Assembly (NCBI GenBank): GCA_963969595.1 | Contig: OZ018417.1 | Span: 4,838,501 to 4,902,500, forward strand | DNA from: Neckera pumila | Lineage: Eukaryota > Streptophyta > Bryopsida > Hypnales > Neckeraceae | Length of the DNA: 64,000 nucleotides | Direction of reading: 5' to 3' | Translations under genes and position numbers: made by a program | In this document: positions 1 through 11,389 of the stretch, one piece after another | How positions within the stretch are numbered: position 1 is the first letter of the stretch | Layout of the letters: the number at the start of each line of letters is the position of its first letter | Notes under the pieces: model-generated | Database searches by the model: none | What the model was told of the DNA's origin: nothing | The model's input: only the letters and a program-made list of their open reading frames with translations

Positions 1-647
1 CTTTAGGTATGGTAATAAATTAAATAAAAAATTAAGTACTTTGGTTTCAATAACTCTTATAAATTGTTTTCCATTCAATACATCAAATATCAAGATGGTA
101 ACAATATGATTTAAATTAATCATCACCATTGTATAAAAAACAATTATCATCATATTTCATTAAAAAAAAATTCTTGTCATTTCTACTTTTAAAATGCATT
201 TCAAAATGTTAAATTTAAATGACATTTTAAATAACTTATATTTAAATTTGATGTTCAATTCTTTTTAAACCTTATTGTGGAGGTGTAGAAGTTTTTTCTT
301 CAATTTTCTTCCTTCCTGTTAGAATTGTCAACTTCTCTGTTATTAACTTTTCCACCGTGGTTGCAATGTAGCATTAATAAGTGAATTCAACTATGGTCTC
401 TTAACCTTTGCAATTGATGATGTAGTTATTTAGGTATAATATAAACCCTTTTTGAAATCTACAATTATAATCAAAATTAATGAATCACTCTTAAGAAAAT
501 GAAATTGCATCAAACTAAAATAGAATTTTGAGACTTGTGATCATTTTGCTGATAATCTTTATTGCCACTGGTCAAGTAAGTCATAGGGCAGGCACGTGCA
601 AATACTAATACCTTCTTCTTCAAATCAAATTACATGGCTAGACTTTT

Positions 648-910
648 GTTTTCTTTTCAAATTGCACGGCTATTGATATTTCAAGAGTAGATATTTTTTT
701 TTTAATCGCCTGATTTTTGATTTTTGAGAAGGGGTGTATTATTTTCTTTTCAAATTGCGTGGCTGTTGATTTTTCATTTTTCATTTTTTTTTCCTCAAGT
801 CAAATCTTATAGTTATTGTTTTCTTTTTGAATTGCAAAGTTATTGATTTTTTGAAGGGTTATTGTTTTCTTTTCAAATTGTATGGCTGTTATTTTTTTAG
901 CTCACATCTC
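648..910. repeat. Degenerate tandem repeat
   Basis: The phrase TTTTCTTTTCAAATTGC followed by (G/C)TGGCTGTTGAT recurs about four times with irregular spacing and substitutions, near 648, 741, 819 and 862. It looks like an old decayed tandem array in AT-rich DNA. Confidence 0.6.
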
Positions 911-975
911 ATGGCCATCGAGGGTAGTTTTAGGTTTTTTTAAATTTCATCCGACGGCTGCTAATTTTTCACTTT

Positions 976-1001
976 GGGGGGGGGGGGGGGGGGAGGGGGG
1001 G
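976..1001 (+). repeat. Poly-G tract
   Basis: A run of 18 G, one A, then 7 G. On the single strand it can form G-quadruplexes. The exact length may be an assembly or polymerase artefact. Confidence 0.9.
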
Positions 1002-3235
1002 CTCACAAGGGTGTGCAACCCCTTTTTGGTACATTGTCATTGATAATGAAAAGAAAAATGAGGTTGTAAAATATTAACATAATAGAGTTCCTCAAACTAG
1101 GTATCCAAAACTAGAGTTTGCTAAAAATATGGTATGTCATATGAACAGTGTTGAAAGTGGTCGGTTGCCTTTGACTTAAAACATAAACACAAAGTGAAAC
1201 CCCTCCAAACACCCGGAAATTGGGCTCCATTTGAGTTTAATGTTGAGTTTCAATTTGTGTCATATGCAAGGTTATAGGTATGACAGGCATGTGACGGGAG
1301 TTCAAAGCTGCTCTTTGGCTTTGAAGCTTACGGCGATGGAATGGAGACTTGCTCCAAAGCAATTTATGGTGTTCTTTCAATAGACAAGAAGTGCGACCTC
1401 AAAAATTGCAATGTGAAATTGCAATCTTTTATTTTTGTTGATTCATTTAACCTTGTGAAGAGTTGCATTCTTCTACTTATATGAACTAGATAAAATATGC
1501 CTCATTCACATGTTGAAGGCCCCTTGAAGTATTCTATCACAAAGTAGCACTTATCTTGAGAATTGAGAATTGAATCTCACCAAGAGAACAAATAGTGAAG
1601 GAGGAAATCCGTTCGTGTTTTCTTGCTTTAGGATTGAGGGTTGGAAAAAGTGGCTTTGTGACTATGAATCATGGAATGTGTTGCATCATTTTTTTCAAAC
1701 TCAATCTATCAACATCGCTTGTATAGAAAATTTTAGGGCTTGGCCGGAGGTACAATTCTAATATCTCATTTGCTTCAAGTGGAAGAAGGCAGAGACCAGG
1801 TTTATTGTTTATACTTCAAACAATTTCCAATTTTAATTATTTCTCACATTTTAACCAATTTGAACAACCTATAGTTTAAGTTCTTCTTTTAGGTTTGAAA
1901 ATTCATTGTTTATTGTTTGGTGTTCACGAAGAACATGTGTATAGAATTTGAAATCTTCTTCCAATTGCCAACATGATCCAACAAAAATTGAAAGAAGTCA
2001 ATAAAAAGAACCATGCTTTGATGAGAGAATACACAACAAGTGCATTGCCTTTTCACCCTAGATTATTTGAAATTGATTTCCCTTCATGTCTTTTACATAG
2101 ACATGTTCACTGAAATTCAGTGGTTGCTATTCTTTTCACTAAATGATATTAATACAAGTGGTTAGGTTACTGATGAATAGAATGTGGATATATAAAAATG
2201 GATAGCATCTTTCCAATTTTATAAACCTGACTTCTTTAGATTTAGTACGACCATCTTTCACCAAGACTGAATTTAGCTGCTACGGACTCCAATCAAAAAG
2301 AGCATGTATGTTTTTTAGTGTCTTCTAAAGGTGTTGTTTAAATATTGCTTCAGAATTTCATTTTTGGTCTTCTTTTTGATTTATTGGAACATCCAACCAA
2401 AGTTTAGACAATTTACTAATGAAAATAATGTTGATAATAACACATATTTGGAATATTTTAGATGTACACACTTTGGTCTTTACATTTATACAATTTAATA
2501 AAGTTAGTGGCAAGTTATTTTCTATTATAAAGATAATGTATTGCAAATTCGAACAACATTTGGAAATTTGAAAGTTTTATTCAGGAATTAAATTCTCATT
2601 TCATACATGTGATGTTTGTCATTGGTGGTTTATGGTATGTCGTTTTGTTTACAACTTTCCTTTCCACTAGTTAGGTTTAAAATGTTTTTTTTGTCTAACT
2701 TCAAGAGATATGACAGGTATAGGAGTCTAACCTTTTAGGAGATGTGTAGAGCTCTAGTCAGAGTGATTTCTAGACTACTCAATTGATATAGATCTTCATT
2801 CCACTTTTTTTTGAAAATTTATGTTATTTTTTGCATTTAAGTAGTAACAATGGTATTTTGTTGTAATAGGTAAAATCCAAGTGTTTTGCAAGAGGTACTC
2901 TTTGATACACTTTGATGGTGAGGTTTTTCCAAAGTTGGGACCCATTGGCAAAAAAATGCAAACAATGTGAGCGCAAGGATAGGGTTGTTGTCCATTCTTT
3001 GGAACTTTCACACATGGTTGCAACCTATCACAAATACTTTTGCACAATGATGTAGTGAAAGTCGCTTAAAGGTAACACAAAAGATACTTAACCTAGTATG
3101 GAAGCTAGTCAAGATATTTCAGAGTTTTGTATTCAAATATTTATAAGCTTGACATTAAAATATTCAAAAAATATAACACCTAAAAAATTATGGATTAAAA
3201 AATTAAAAAATTAGAGTTTTCTAAAATATATAATA

Positions 3236-3300
3236 TATCCCTATTGCTAATAAGCTCCTTACAACACAACTAAAGCCTATGATGGAAAATTTCTAGAAAT
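3236..3300 (-). pseudogene. Short Ty3/gypsy integrase remnant
   Basis: Read on the minus strand, this gives an integrase-core-like phrase ending KELISNRDI, matching the gypsy pattern (P)KELISDRGTHF. The same stretch occurs at 9048-9081 as KELISNKGIE. The homology is short and contains a stop, so it is only a relic. It lies at the left edge of the LTR-like segment. Confidence 0.4.
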
Positions 3301-3917
3301 TATCTGGGTGACAATAAAATCTCACCAAAAATTATACTAGCTTATTTATGTTAATAAAATGCTCCAATAAGATTAAAGACATTCCAATAGCTAGTAGTAC
3401 CCAAATTGGCAAGATTTTCCGATTACTAGCAATTTTAAAGATTACGACAAAATGACTGGTGGTCCAAGAGCATACGAAATCGGAATGGGCCCAAGTTAGG
3501 TCTTTTCTTACTTCCTAGTACCTACTATAGAGCCTAGGCTAGTTACTTTTCACATAATAGTCAAACTCCAAAATCCCTCCTTTTGGTTTTATATTGGCGC
3601 TAGGTTTTGATAAGCTTTTTGAGATAGAAAAAGAGGTGGGAATTCTCTTAGATTAAAAATGGACTTTTGAGTCCACTGGCGCAATTCATTTGTGATTAAG
3701 AGTTAATCTCCAAAAATTAAAGTTTGGACTAGCGTAGAAAGTGAAAATCCTAAGAGATTAGGAGAAAAATTCTAGAGGATTAGGATGAAAATCCTAGGTG
3801 ATAGGTTTATTTATAAAAAAAAATGAAAGGATGGGGGTGCCTCATTAGAGTATAAAAGGGCCCCATTTTCTTTTCAAAACTCTCCCTTCTTATCATCTTG
3901 GGTTTATTGGGTTCAAT
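3240..3917 (+). mobile_element. LTR-like segment with TATA box, left part
   Basis: Several phrases recur in the same order at 11.4-12.5 kb. These are AATCTCACYAAAAATTA, a GACWTTCCAATAG motif, YGGCGCAATT, and a TATA box (TATAAAAGGGCCCC at 3851 versus TATAAAAGGCCCCC near 12455) followed by a CT-rich start region. This is what two diverged LTRs of one retrotransposon family would look like. The segment is cut at 3918 by the TTAA element copy B and may continue after 8498. I did not find clear TG...CA ends. Confidence 0.45.
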
Positions 3918-4420
3918 TTAATCCCTAAAATCCCATTGTCCCATCGTGGGACAAAATGGATTTTAGGCAGGCTCCTATGGTCTTAGTATTTGCTGTAATT
4001 TTTTGAGTTTTTTTTTTGAAGACGGAGACCACATTAGCTTTCCAAATATGTAATTTTTATTTTAATTGGTGCCGGTAGCAAAAGTTATGGCAGAAAAACT
4101 CCAAATTTTAGTTTGGTGGGGAGAAAAAAACCCTCACAAAAACTCTAAATTAAATTTGAAAAAAATCTGTTTCATATAGATTTTATTTTCATCTACATGG
4201 ATAGTTTTGATTCATTCCATGTGGATTTGTTAAGCAAAAGTTATGGACAACTTTATTTTTTGGGCAATTAGAGCATCTTCTTGAAAAAATAACTTGTAGG
4301 ATTCATTTCTGAATTCAATTTTGACAATTTAAGAAGAAAAAAAGTTTCACAAGTTTAAGATTTCTTGCTAGAAAAATCTCATCATTGAGATTAGTATATT
4401 TCAACCCTATCTTAGTGCTA

Positions 4421-5352
4421 TTAACCCCCAAAATATCGAGGCCCTTTTTCTGCCAAAAAACACTCAAGACTGTCATTTCTATAGCAAAAAGAAAAGAAAA
4501 TTGAAAAGTGTTTTTTTTTCCACATCTAACCGTAGGATCTTACACCTAACTAGTTTGAGAGTGTGTGGAAAAAATTTCAGAATTTTTTCACCGCATAGAT
4601 TGCAAGATATCTGCGTTTAAAGTGAAAAAAACAAGTTTTTCAGCACATTGTGGGATTAGATTTTTTGACTTTGAACATTTTTAACTTAAAATTTTTGCAC
4701 TACAGAGTTTTGAGCTTTAAATCTTTGTAGTGGACAATTGAGTTGAGGGTCTAGGGGAAAAACAAAAAAACAAAAAAACTTAATTATCATTCTTTAAAAA
4801 ATTGTTAAGTAGAAGTAGTTACAAGATAGAAGGAAAATCTAAAATATTAATATCTTTTAGATGGAATTAAAATGCATTAATCCCAATAGTGAGATTGTTC
4901 TATCAAGTTATATAAACCATGCAAAAAAAAAAAATTGAAAAGTTTGAAAAATTGCATTCTGAAATGCATCCTAGAAGTTATTTTTTTCAAAAAGATGCTT
5001 TAACTTCCCGAAAAACAAGAATGTCCATAACTTTCTCATAACAAATCCAATGAAATGAATCAAAGCTTCCCAAATATACAAAAATATAATCTATGAGGAA
5101 AAAAATATTAAAAAAAAAATTCAAATTTTTGTCCTTTTTTTTATACTGCACGCTGTCCCCTATTTTGAGCTTTTTTGGTCATAACTTTTTTTTTCGGGTA
5201 CCAATTGTAAAAAAAATTATATTCCCACTAATCTTATCACTTTTTCTATCTTCAAAAAAAGTTTCAAAAAATCACGACAAAATTTCAGCCCGTAGGTACC
5301 TGCCCGATATCCCAAATGTCTGCCGAACCGACAATGGTCCTTTAGGGGTTAA
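4421..5352 (+). mobile_element. piggyBac-like non-autonomous element, copy A
   Basis: A 932 bp element flanked by TTAA on both sides. It begins TTAACCCCCAAAATATC and ends GGTCCTTTAGGGGTTAA, so the termini are inverted. The interior shares blocks with copies C, E, F and G, for example TTGCAAGATAWCTGCGTTTAAAG and the TCTATAGCAAAG block. No transposase ORF is present; the ORF at 5093-5419 is low-complexity. It is inserted at a TTAA inside copy B. Confidence 0.8.
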
Positions 5353-5744
5353 TGATTTCATTTTTCTTTCAATCTTGAAGCTACTTTTACTTAACAAATT
5401 TTTAATGAGTGAAAACTAATTGTTTCTTTTTTGAATTTTTTTCTTAGATTTTCAACTTAATTTTTTCATCATATAAAATTAGAAATTTAAAATCATTAGA
5501 GCAAAATTTTAAGTTTAGAAGGTTCAAAGCCCAAAAATATACACTAAAATTGGTAAATAGTATTGGCAACATTAATTGTCCCATCTAACACTAATTGTAA
5601 TTTGCAAGGTTAGTGCTAGAATATTATTTATCCCCTCCAACACTATTTTAGCTCTGTAGTAAAATTTGGTCATCTTAACATTTTTACGAGAGTGCATTTA
5701 GTGTTAGATAGGAACAAAATATAGAAGTTGGAATGGTGGGAAAA

Positions 5745-5931
5745 AATAAGCAATGAAATGCTGAAATAGACCATTAAATGCTGAAATAAGCAATAAAATG
5801 TTGAAATAGACTACAAAATGCTGAAATAGAACATGAAATGCTAAAATAGACCATGAAATATTGAAATAGACCATGAAATGCTCAAATGGACCATGAATTG
5901 CTGAAATAAACAATAAAATGCTAAAAAATTT
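5745..5931 (+). repeat. 20 bp minisatellite, about 9 copies
   Basis: The unit is close to AAATGCTGAAATAGACCATG, repeated head to tail at an exact 20 bp period with scattered substitutions. It lies between the left inverted repeat and the 3' end of the pogo-like transposase gene. The minus-strand ORF over it (5704-5982) is only a translation of the repeat. Confidence 0.9.
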
Positions 5932-6044
5932 CATAGTGTATGTATAAGTTGCTAAATATAACAACAACCATAAGCACAACATAATAATCCTAGCTGTAGG
6001 CCAAAAAGTGAAGGAGAAATATAGTAAAATATCAAAAAAGATTT

Positions 6045-7561
6045 TTAAATTGCCTTAATGAAATTGGGTAGTTCTTGCCCTTGGAAATATTGCAAATGTT
6101 TTGCAATTATCTCTTGGAAATGTAGAAACAATTGCCCTACACTCCAAGATCCATCAAGTCTTGATGCCAAGCCACAATGTATCACTGCTTTCCTAGTATA
6201 GGAGATGTTGTCAACATCTACTTCTCGATTAACATCTTCTACACTATCCGCAGCCAATTGTAGAAAAATATGTTTCCTCGGATTTGTCAACTTCCCTGAC
6301 CATTGTCCATCTGCTCGGGGTGCATTTTGCCAAGCATTTAGTTGTATCAACTCAATTTTCTTGGCTTCCCACCATTTTGTCCATGCATCTTTGATTTTTG
6401 CAATGAAGAATGTATTTGTTGGTTGGCAAAGGTGAGTAGAACATGGAGGTAGAAATTTGAAAACTGTATTTTTGGCAGCTAAGACAGCAGCCAATCTAGG
6501 GGTCACAGTATGGCCACTACAATTATCAAGTCATATGATCTTCATGCATTGATGAAGATCGGCTTGATATGCACGAGGTTCCAAAAAGTATCCCAATAAG
6601 AGGGTTTGGTCCATCCAACCTTTAGGACCTGTTCTATAAGAAACCCTAGGAATATTATCCATCAAACTCCGGATAGGATAGCTCCTATTTTCATTTGAGC
6701 TTTTATTGTGGTATGCCGGCCTCTTGAAATGCAAACCACCATGCTCATGGACTCCCCACCCGAGACAACTCCAACGTATTTGACAGTTGTATCTCCCCTA
6801 AATCCTAAAGTTCGGCCATTGTCAAGATTGACAACGAAATGTGTTTCATCCAGGTTTTCAATGAGTTTTTCATCAAATTCCTTGGATAAAAATCCTCTTT
6901 GCAAGACCCTCAAATGGTAGGTGGTTTGCATCTCGCTTTGAAGCTTGTTTTCAGGGCTACAAGTCAAACGACCATGTTGGTATAGAAGGACAATATTTTG
7001 GTTATCCATGAACTGATTGATCCAATTCGCTATGATTTTGTTGACCACAAAACACTGCCTTTCAGATTGACAGATTGGGCTGTGAAAATGGACTCAGGAG
7101 CTACGAAATTGGATAGGGTCAGTTCACGAAGTAGAAATGCTGAAAATTTGACATCTAATTTGTGAAGGCGGTTGGATTCTTCAAATAAAAATGGGTACAA
7201 ATATTGCACCCATTCGCTCTTATTCTTGCCTTGCCTTGATCTGGCCTTTGGAGAATGGCGCCTCCTTTTGCCAAACAACTTCGGCTACAAGGGAATGGAG
7301 TGATGAGGCCTTCAATATCTTCAGTGAATTGGTCATGCTGTTGCCACCATTGGCTGGCTTTGATGAGTTGGCCGGGCGTTGGCCATGGAAGTGTTCCGGA
7401 AATGCTTGGATGACCCGAGCATTGAGGCCAACCAAGTCGTAAACACCGACGTCCTTGATCATCCAAGAAGTGACAGATCGGCGAGTGGCTTGGTTGGAAA
7501 CTTGTTGAAGACGGCGGGCAGGGGCATTGGGAGGAATTTCAGCAAGCAAGGGGTGGTCCAT
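6045..7561 (-). pseudogene. pogo-like DDE transposase, decayed
   Basis: The likely start is the ATG at 7561 (MDHPLLAEIP) and the likely end is the TAA at 6045, about 505 codons with at least three frameshifts and several stops. In order it shows a basic N-terminal region, a stretch around 7.0-7.2 kb ending in NQFMDNQNIV, the first catalytic block NLDETHFVVNLDNGRTLGFRGD near 6.87 kb, a second block WLDNCSGHTV near 6.5 kb, and a C-terminal LPPCSTHLCQPTN segment with IKDAWTKWWE. The spacing and motifs fit DDE_1 (pogo/Jerky-type) transposases, which cut and paste DNA between terminal inverted repeats. The frame breaks mean it cannot be active. Confidence 0.8.
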
Positions 7562-8498
7562 GGTTAAAATACTGGCAAAGAAAAAGGTAAAAATGCAATT
7601 TAAAAAAAAAATGGTGACCAAAAAAAAAGTTTTTAGAGGAAACAGATGATAGTAAGACAAATCCCATGGTGTCATCGAAAGTTCAACCAGATACCTCAAT
7701 CAGAAGTTATGGATGTCGGAAGTTCGAATGGAAGATTTGCGAGCGGGAGCGGGAATTTTGAAATTTGAGGGATCGGCGGGAAACAATGGAGTATAAACAC
7801 ACCTACACCTACACACCTTGGAAAAACCAAATGAGCTATTAGCTCACAAACAGCTCTCAGTCCAACCTGATTGAAGCTGGCCTGCCCATTCTAATTTGGC
7901 CTGCAAGCGCCGTAGCGACTCCGACCTTGCCCTCGGTAATCCAAATGTCAAGCCCCAAACTTGCTCCAATTTTGAAGGCCTGATCCGCTCTGCCCATCCA
8001 ACCTTCAAGCTCCAAAGTCCATCGCCAGCAGGAACCAGGAAAACAACAACAACCCATAAGGCTGAAATTTTGCGCTTCCCAGGGAAGGGCCAGCTTGTGA
8101 CGGCAAGAGGCGAAAACTTCAGTTTCCCAGGGAAGGGTCAGTTTTTGACGGAGTGAGTTCAATGCCTAACACTATTTACACATAAGTTGGAAAATAGTGT
8201 TGGGGGAAAAAGAAAGGGAGCAACACTAATTATCACCCAACACTATTTATCAATTTTAGTATAGTTGAACAAGGTGCAAAAAAATTTGATTCCTTCACTT
8301 TAAATGCAAATATCTTGCAACCTACATAGTCAAAGTTTCTAAAATTTCTTCCACACATTCTTACACTAGATGTAGTACGAGATCCTATGGTTAAATATGC
8401 AAAAAACACATTTAAATTTTTTTTTAGCTCTTTGCTATAGAAATAGCAGTTTTGAGTGTTTTTTGATGGAAAAAGCGCCTTGAGACTTTAGGAGGTAA

Positions 8499-9040
8499 GT
8501 CGAGTTTTTTGGCATTTTTAGCAGAAAAACTTGAATACTTTTTTGGGGACCTTTTGTGCTCCATTGTTGTTGTTTTTCCAAGCTTTGTAAAGGTATTTGG
8601 GGGTCCTTCCTCATTGTGTATTCTCATATACTTGTTGTTGTAGTTTTCTTTTGTACTAAATTGTTGCATTGTACTAACCGTAGAGCCATTTTATATTGTA
8701 CCTTGGCGATGCCGCTTTGGGAAGCCTCTATTGTCTTGTGAGTGGGATTTTGTTCTCAAACTTATTCTACTACTTGAGCTTGAAATAACCTTGATATATA
8801 CGTGTTGTACTAGCATGTATGGACCTTATTCATTTTACCCATTTGCTTGTTGATATTTTCTTTGCCCTCAGGGCTCAGTGGTGGAGCTTTGAACCCTTTT
8901 GGACTCAGAAGTCTTAGTTTGTATGTTAGAACCAAACCGATGGCGGAGCTTTGAACCTCATTGGATTCAAAAGTCTTAGATTTGGTGTTAAATCCAACCC
9001 TACGGCAAAGTTTTGAACCCCCTTGATGTTCATTTCCAAA
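8499..9040 (+). mobile_element. Possible continuation of the LTR-like segment
   Basis: This lies directly right of copy B. Between 8875 and 9020 it contains three imperfect ~65 bp repeats around GGCRRAGYTTTGAACC. A related phrase (CACGGCAAAGCTTTGACC) occurs near 12993 in the second LTR-like region. If copy B inserted into an LTR, this is the displaced 3' part. This is inference; the end is not defined. Confidence 0.35.
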
Positions 9041-9750
9041 GTTTAGTTTCTATACCCTTGTTGCTAATAAGCTCTTTAGGAAATCCAAAATGAAAAATAA
9101 TATTTTTTTTGAAAATCTAGCTATCATTCTGGCATGATTATTTCTAGTTGCAATGGCCTTTGTCCATTTGTTAGCATAGTTAGGTTCCACTAGAATATAA
9201 TGTTTTCTACCGGGATGGATAATAAGAGCTATAGCCCCTACAAAATCAATTCTCTATTTTTTCAAATGGAGCCAAAGCAATTAATGGTATAAGTGGCATA
9301 GTGGTAGAGGGTGTAGGCTTCTTCATCCATTGGCCTGGATTACACCTACGGGCAAATGCATGAGCATCCTTAAAAAGGGAAGGCCACCAATAATTGGCCA
9401 ATAAATTTTTTCATGTAGTGGTATCTCCCGTAAAATGCCCGCCACATGCATTGGAATGAAATCCTTCAAAAATAGCCGGCACCTCACTCTTATAAATACA
9501 CTGCCTCAAGGTACCATCTTGGCCCATTTTATATAGTGTTTCTCCTATAAAGATATAGGAAACACACCTTTTAACTAAGGCAATGTATTGACTTGATCCA
9601 AATCCAATTGGAAATCTATTATGAATCAAATAGGCTAATACATCACCATACTATGGATGAATGACATCCACTTTAAAAAGTTGAGCGTTTGAGACATCAT
9701 CTTCTAAGGGATTTTCTTCTAATCTCGGGGGGTGTAGTCCTTGAAAAAAA
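9040..9750 (-). pseudogene. Ty3/gypsy integrase fragment
   Basis: The minus strand reads the integrase N-terminal and core regions in order. The pre-integrase motif HPPRLEENPLEDDVSNAQL is near 9.72 kb. The HHCC zinc region follows (YKMGQDGTLRQCI, HSNACGGHFTGD), then YWWPSLFKDAHAFARRC, a PLALAPFEK-type phrase with a stop, and finally GFPKELISNKGIE at 9048-9081. Integrase joins retrotransposon cDNA to the chromosome. The fragment has several in-frame stops and lacks reverse transcriptase upstream. The RNase H piece at 19.5-19.7 kb is from the same strand and general clade, but I cannot show that it is the same copy. Confidence 0.8.
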
Positions 9751-9779
9751 TAAGGATACACGTGCAAACACTAGGTATT

Positions 9780-9905
9780 TAATTAGGGGGTATTATTTTT
9801 TGTGTAGTGGTTATTTTGCACCCTATCATTATGTACTTTTCTAATTTGGGTCATTAAAATGATGGCATTGAGTAATTATAATTTCCAATTGCCATGATTA
9901 TTTCA
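9780..9905. repeat. Dispersed repeat shared with 60420-60545
   Basis: The segment TTATTTTGCACCCTAT...TTTCTAATTTGG...TAATTATAATT...GCCATG resembles TTATTTTTTGGCACCCTATG...TTTCTAATTTGG...TTATAATTGGCACATG at 60.45-60.54 kb. By eye the similarity is moderate. Its class is unknown. Confidence 0.5.
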
Positions 9906-10216
9906 TATGCTATTTTACTTGAAGTTCTTGGAAATACTTTTGGTTTGAGATTTTGGTGTATAGTTTTTGCTTTGCAATTAAGGTGCTTTTTAAACGCCTA
10001 CCATACCACCACACTTCAAGCAAATTTGTGTATTGAATAAAGTTTGTCTATATAACAAAATAACTGCAAACACATTTAACATAACAATACAACTGCAAAC
10101 ACACATTCAACATAACAATACAATTGCAAACACATTGAAGGCAAGCAAAATACACCAACAACTGAAGTATAACCCTAAAATTATGCTTTGTGTAGTATAT
10201 AACCAAAATAATGTAT

Positions 10217-10891
10217 TTACAAACACAATGTGTTTAGGAACAGAATCACCAAAAAAATATCATATATGGAGTCGAGTGCAAAACATGCCAACAGTATAGA
10301 ACCTAGTGCAGAACCTAACTTCTTCAAAACCAAAAACTCAAAAAACCCCCGAAAGGGTGTTGTGCTATATGACAAATTTCCAAGCCCAAGAAAACAACTT
10401 GTTGTTGAATTAGCAGCAACCAGATACTCCTCAGCATTATTGAAGTACATCGAATTTTTGATTCCAGTTAATCGGTCCTTCGAGAGGGAGGGATTTCCAT
10501 TCAAGTCCAACACCAATGTAGATTTGTAAATTGCCTTACCCATATACTCCACAACCGGTAGAAATTTTGATTCCACTCCAACACAATTTTCCTCCGTTGG
10601 TAGGTTTGGCTCGGCACAATCTAACATCTGGCTAATAGCATCTTGGCATTCCTCCTCAGCAACCCTTATATCATCTTTCCTGTCTTCCAATGGTGTATCC
10701 ACCTCCTCATTGTCGTTACTGTCTACCAATTCGTCTCCATAGGCACCTGCAGCTCCCTCCACCTGATCACCACTGGAGTCCCTCAATACTTTGCTGTCCC
10801 CGTCTTCTCCAGCGACGGTTTTGCAGGCGGCATATATGTCCAATGCTTCGGATCTGCCCTCTCCACTGTTTAGGGTTGTGTAAGCTTTCAA
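10217..10891 (-). pseudogene. ORF of unknown function, possible distal part of the zinc-finger transposase gene
   Basis: An open frame of 224 codons starting MKAYTTLNSGEG. Residues 40-95 are acidic. A conserved-looking core follows at about residues 105-170, with MGKAIYKSTLV, LNGNPSLSKDRLTGIKNS and a NNAEEYLVAANS phrase, then a hydrophobic tail that probably reads into non-coding DNA. I do not recognise a catalytic domain. Strand and position fit the C-terminal region of the transposase pseudogene at 15290-18927, with the LTR-like region at 11.4-13.1 kb inserted between. That link is inference from memory of similar plant proteins. Confidence 0.4.
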
Positions 10892-11389
10892 GTTAGTACT
10901 TTGGACTCTGGGTTTATTTTTTGTGATTTATGTTAGTTTTTAGTCCTAATTTGTGCAAATAGTATGGAATAAATAGTTGAGAGGGATTTGGTAGAAGTCC
11001 CTACCAAGTCAGTGAGGAGTCTTCCTAAAATTGTGGGAAGTACAACATATTGTATCTTTCATGATTTAGGCCCTAAATTGGAACTTTAGAGATTAGATTA
11101 GCCTTTCCGAGAGAAGTGAGGATGTGAGAGTTAGCCAATCTCGTCGATGTGAGGCATGTGACAACCTAGCTAAGTAAGAGAGTCTATTAATAGGTTTACA
11201 AGGGTCTAGATCCAATTCACAAAAGGATTTGGAATAGTTATGTTACATTGCAGGTAATTTAAGAATATCAAGCCAGAATGCAAAGTAGACAAAGGATTAG
11301 GTGATTGGAATATAAAGAAAGGTGCTTTTAGAGTAAAAGCATGCCAAGAGGTCAACTTAGGAGTCAATCATCTACAACAAACCTTGGTA

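Larger units (their letters stand above)
1..3235. other. AT-rich intergenic DNA, no supported gene
   Basis: I see no coding gene. The short ORF at 1570-1761 has no recognisable motif or splice context. Two small repeats inside this stretch (648-910 and 976-1001) are listed separately. Confidence 0.6.
5541..8262 (-). mobile_element. pogo-like (Tc1/mariner superfamily) DNA transposon
   Basis: The terminal inverted repeats are at 5543-5566 (ACTAAAATTGGTAAATAGT...) and about 8238-8260 (its reverse complement). They are followed inward by repeated AACACTATTT subterminal motifs on both sides, so the structured ends reach about 100 bp. TA dinucleotides at both outer edges fit a TA target duplication. 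The element contains one decayed transposase gene (6045-7561, minus) and a 20 bp minisatellite near its left end. It is inserted into copy B of the TTAA family. Confidence 0.75.
3918..8498 (-). mobile_element. piggyBac-like non-autonomous element, copy B, split by two insertions
   Basis: This is a reverse-orientation member of the ~930 bp TTAA family. It begins TTAATCCCTAAAATCCC at 3918 and ends in a decayed GACTTTAGGAGGTAA near 8498. Copy A (4421-5352) and a pogo-like transposon (about 5541-8262) interrupt it. The remaining pieces are 3918-4420, 5353-5540 and 8263-8498. They sum to about 927 bp and align in order with the uninterrupted copy F (57993-58918, 926 bp). This makes copy B the oldest layer of the stack. 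Confidence 0.75.
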
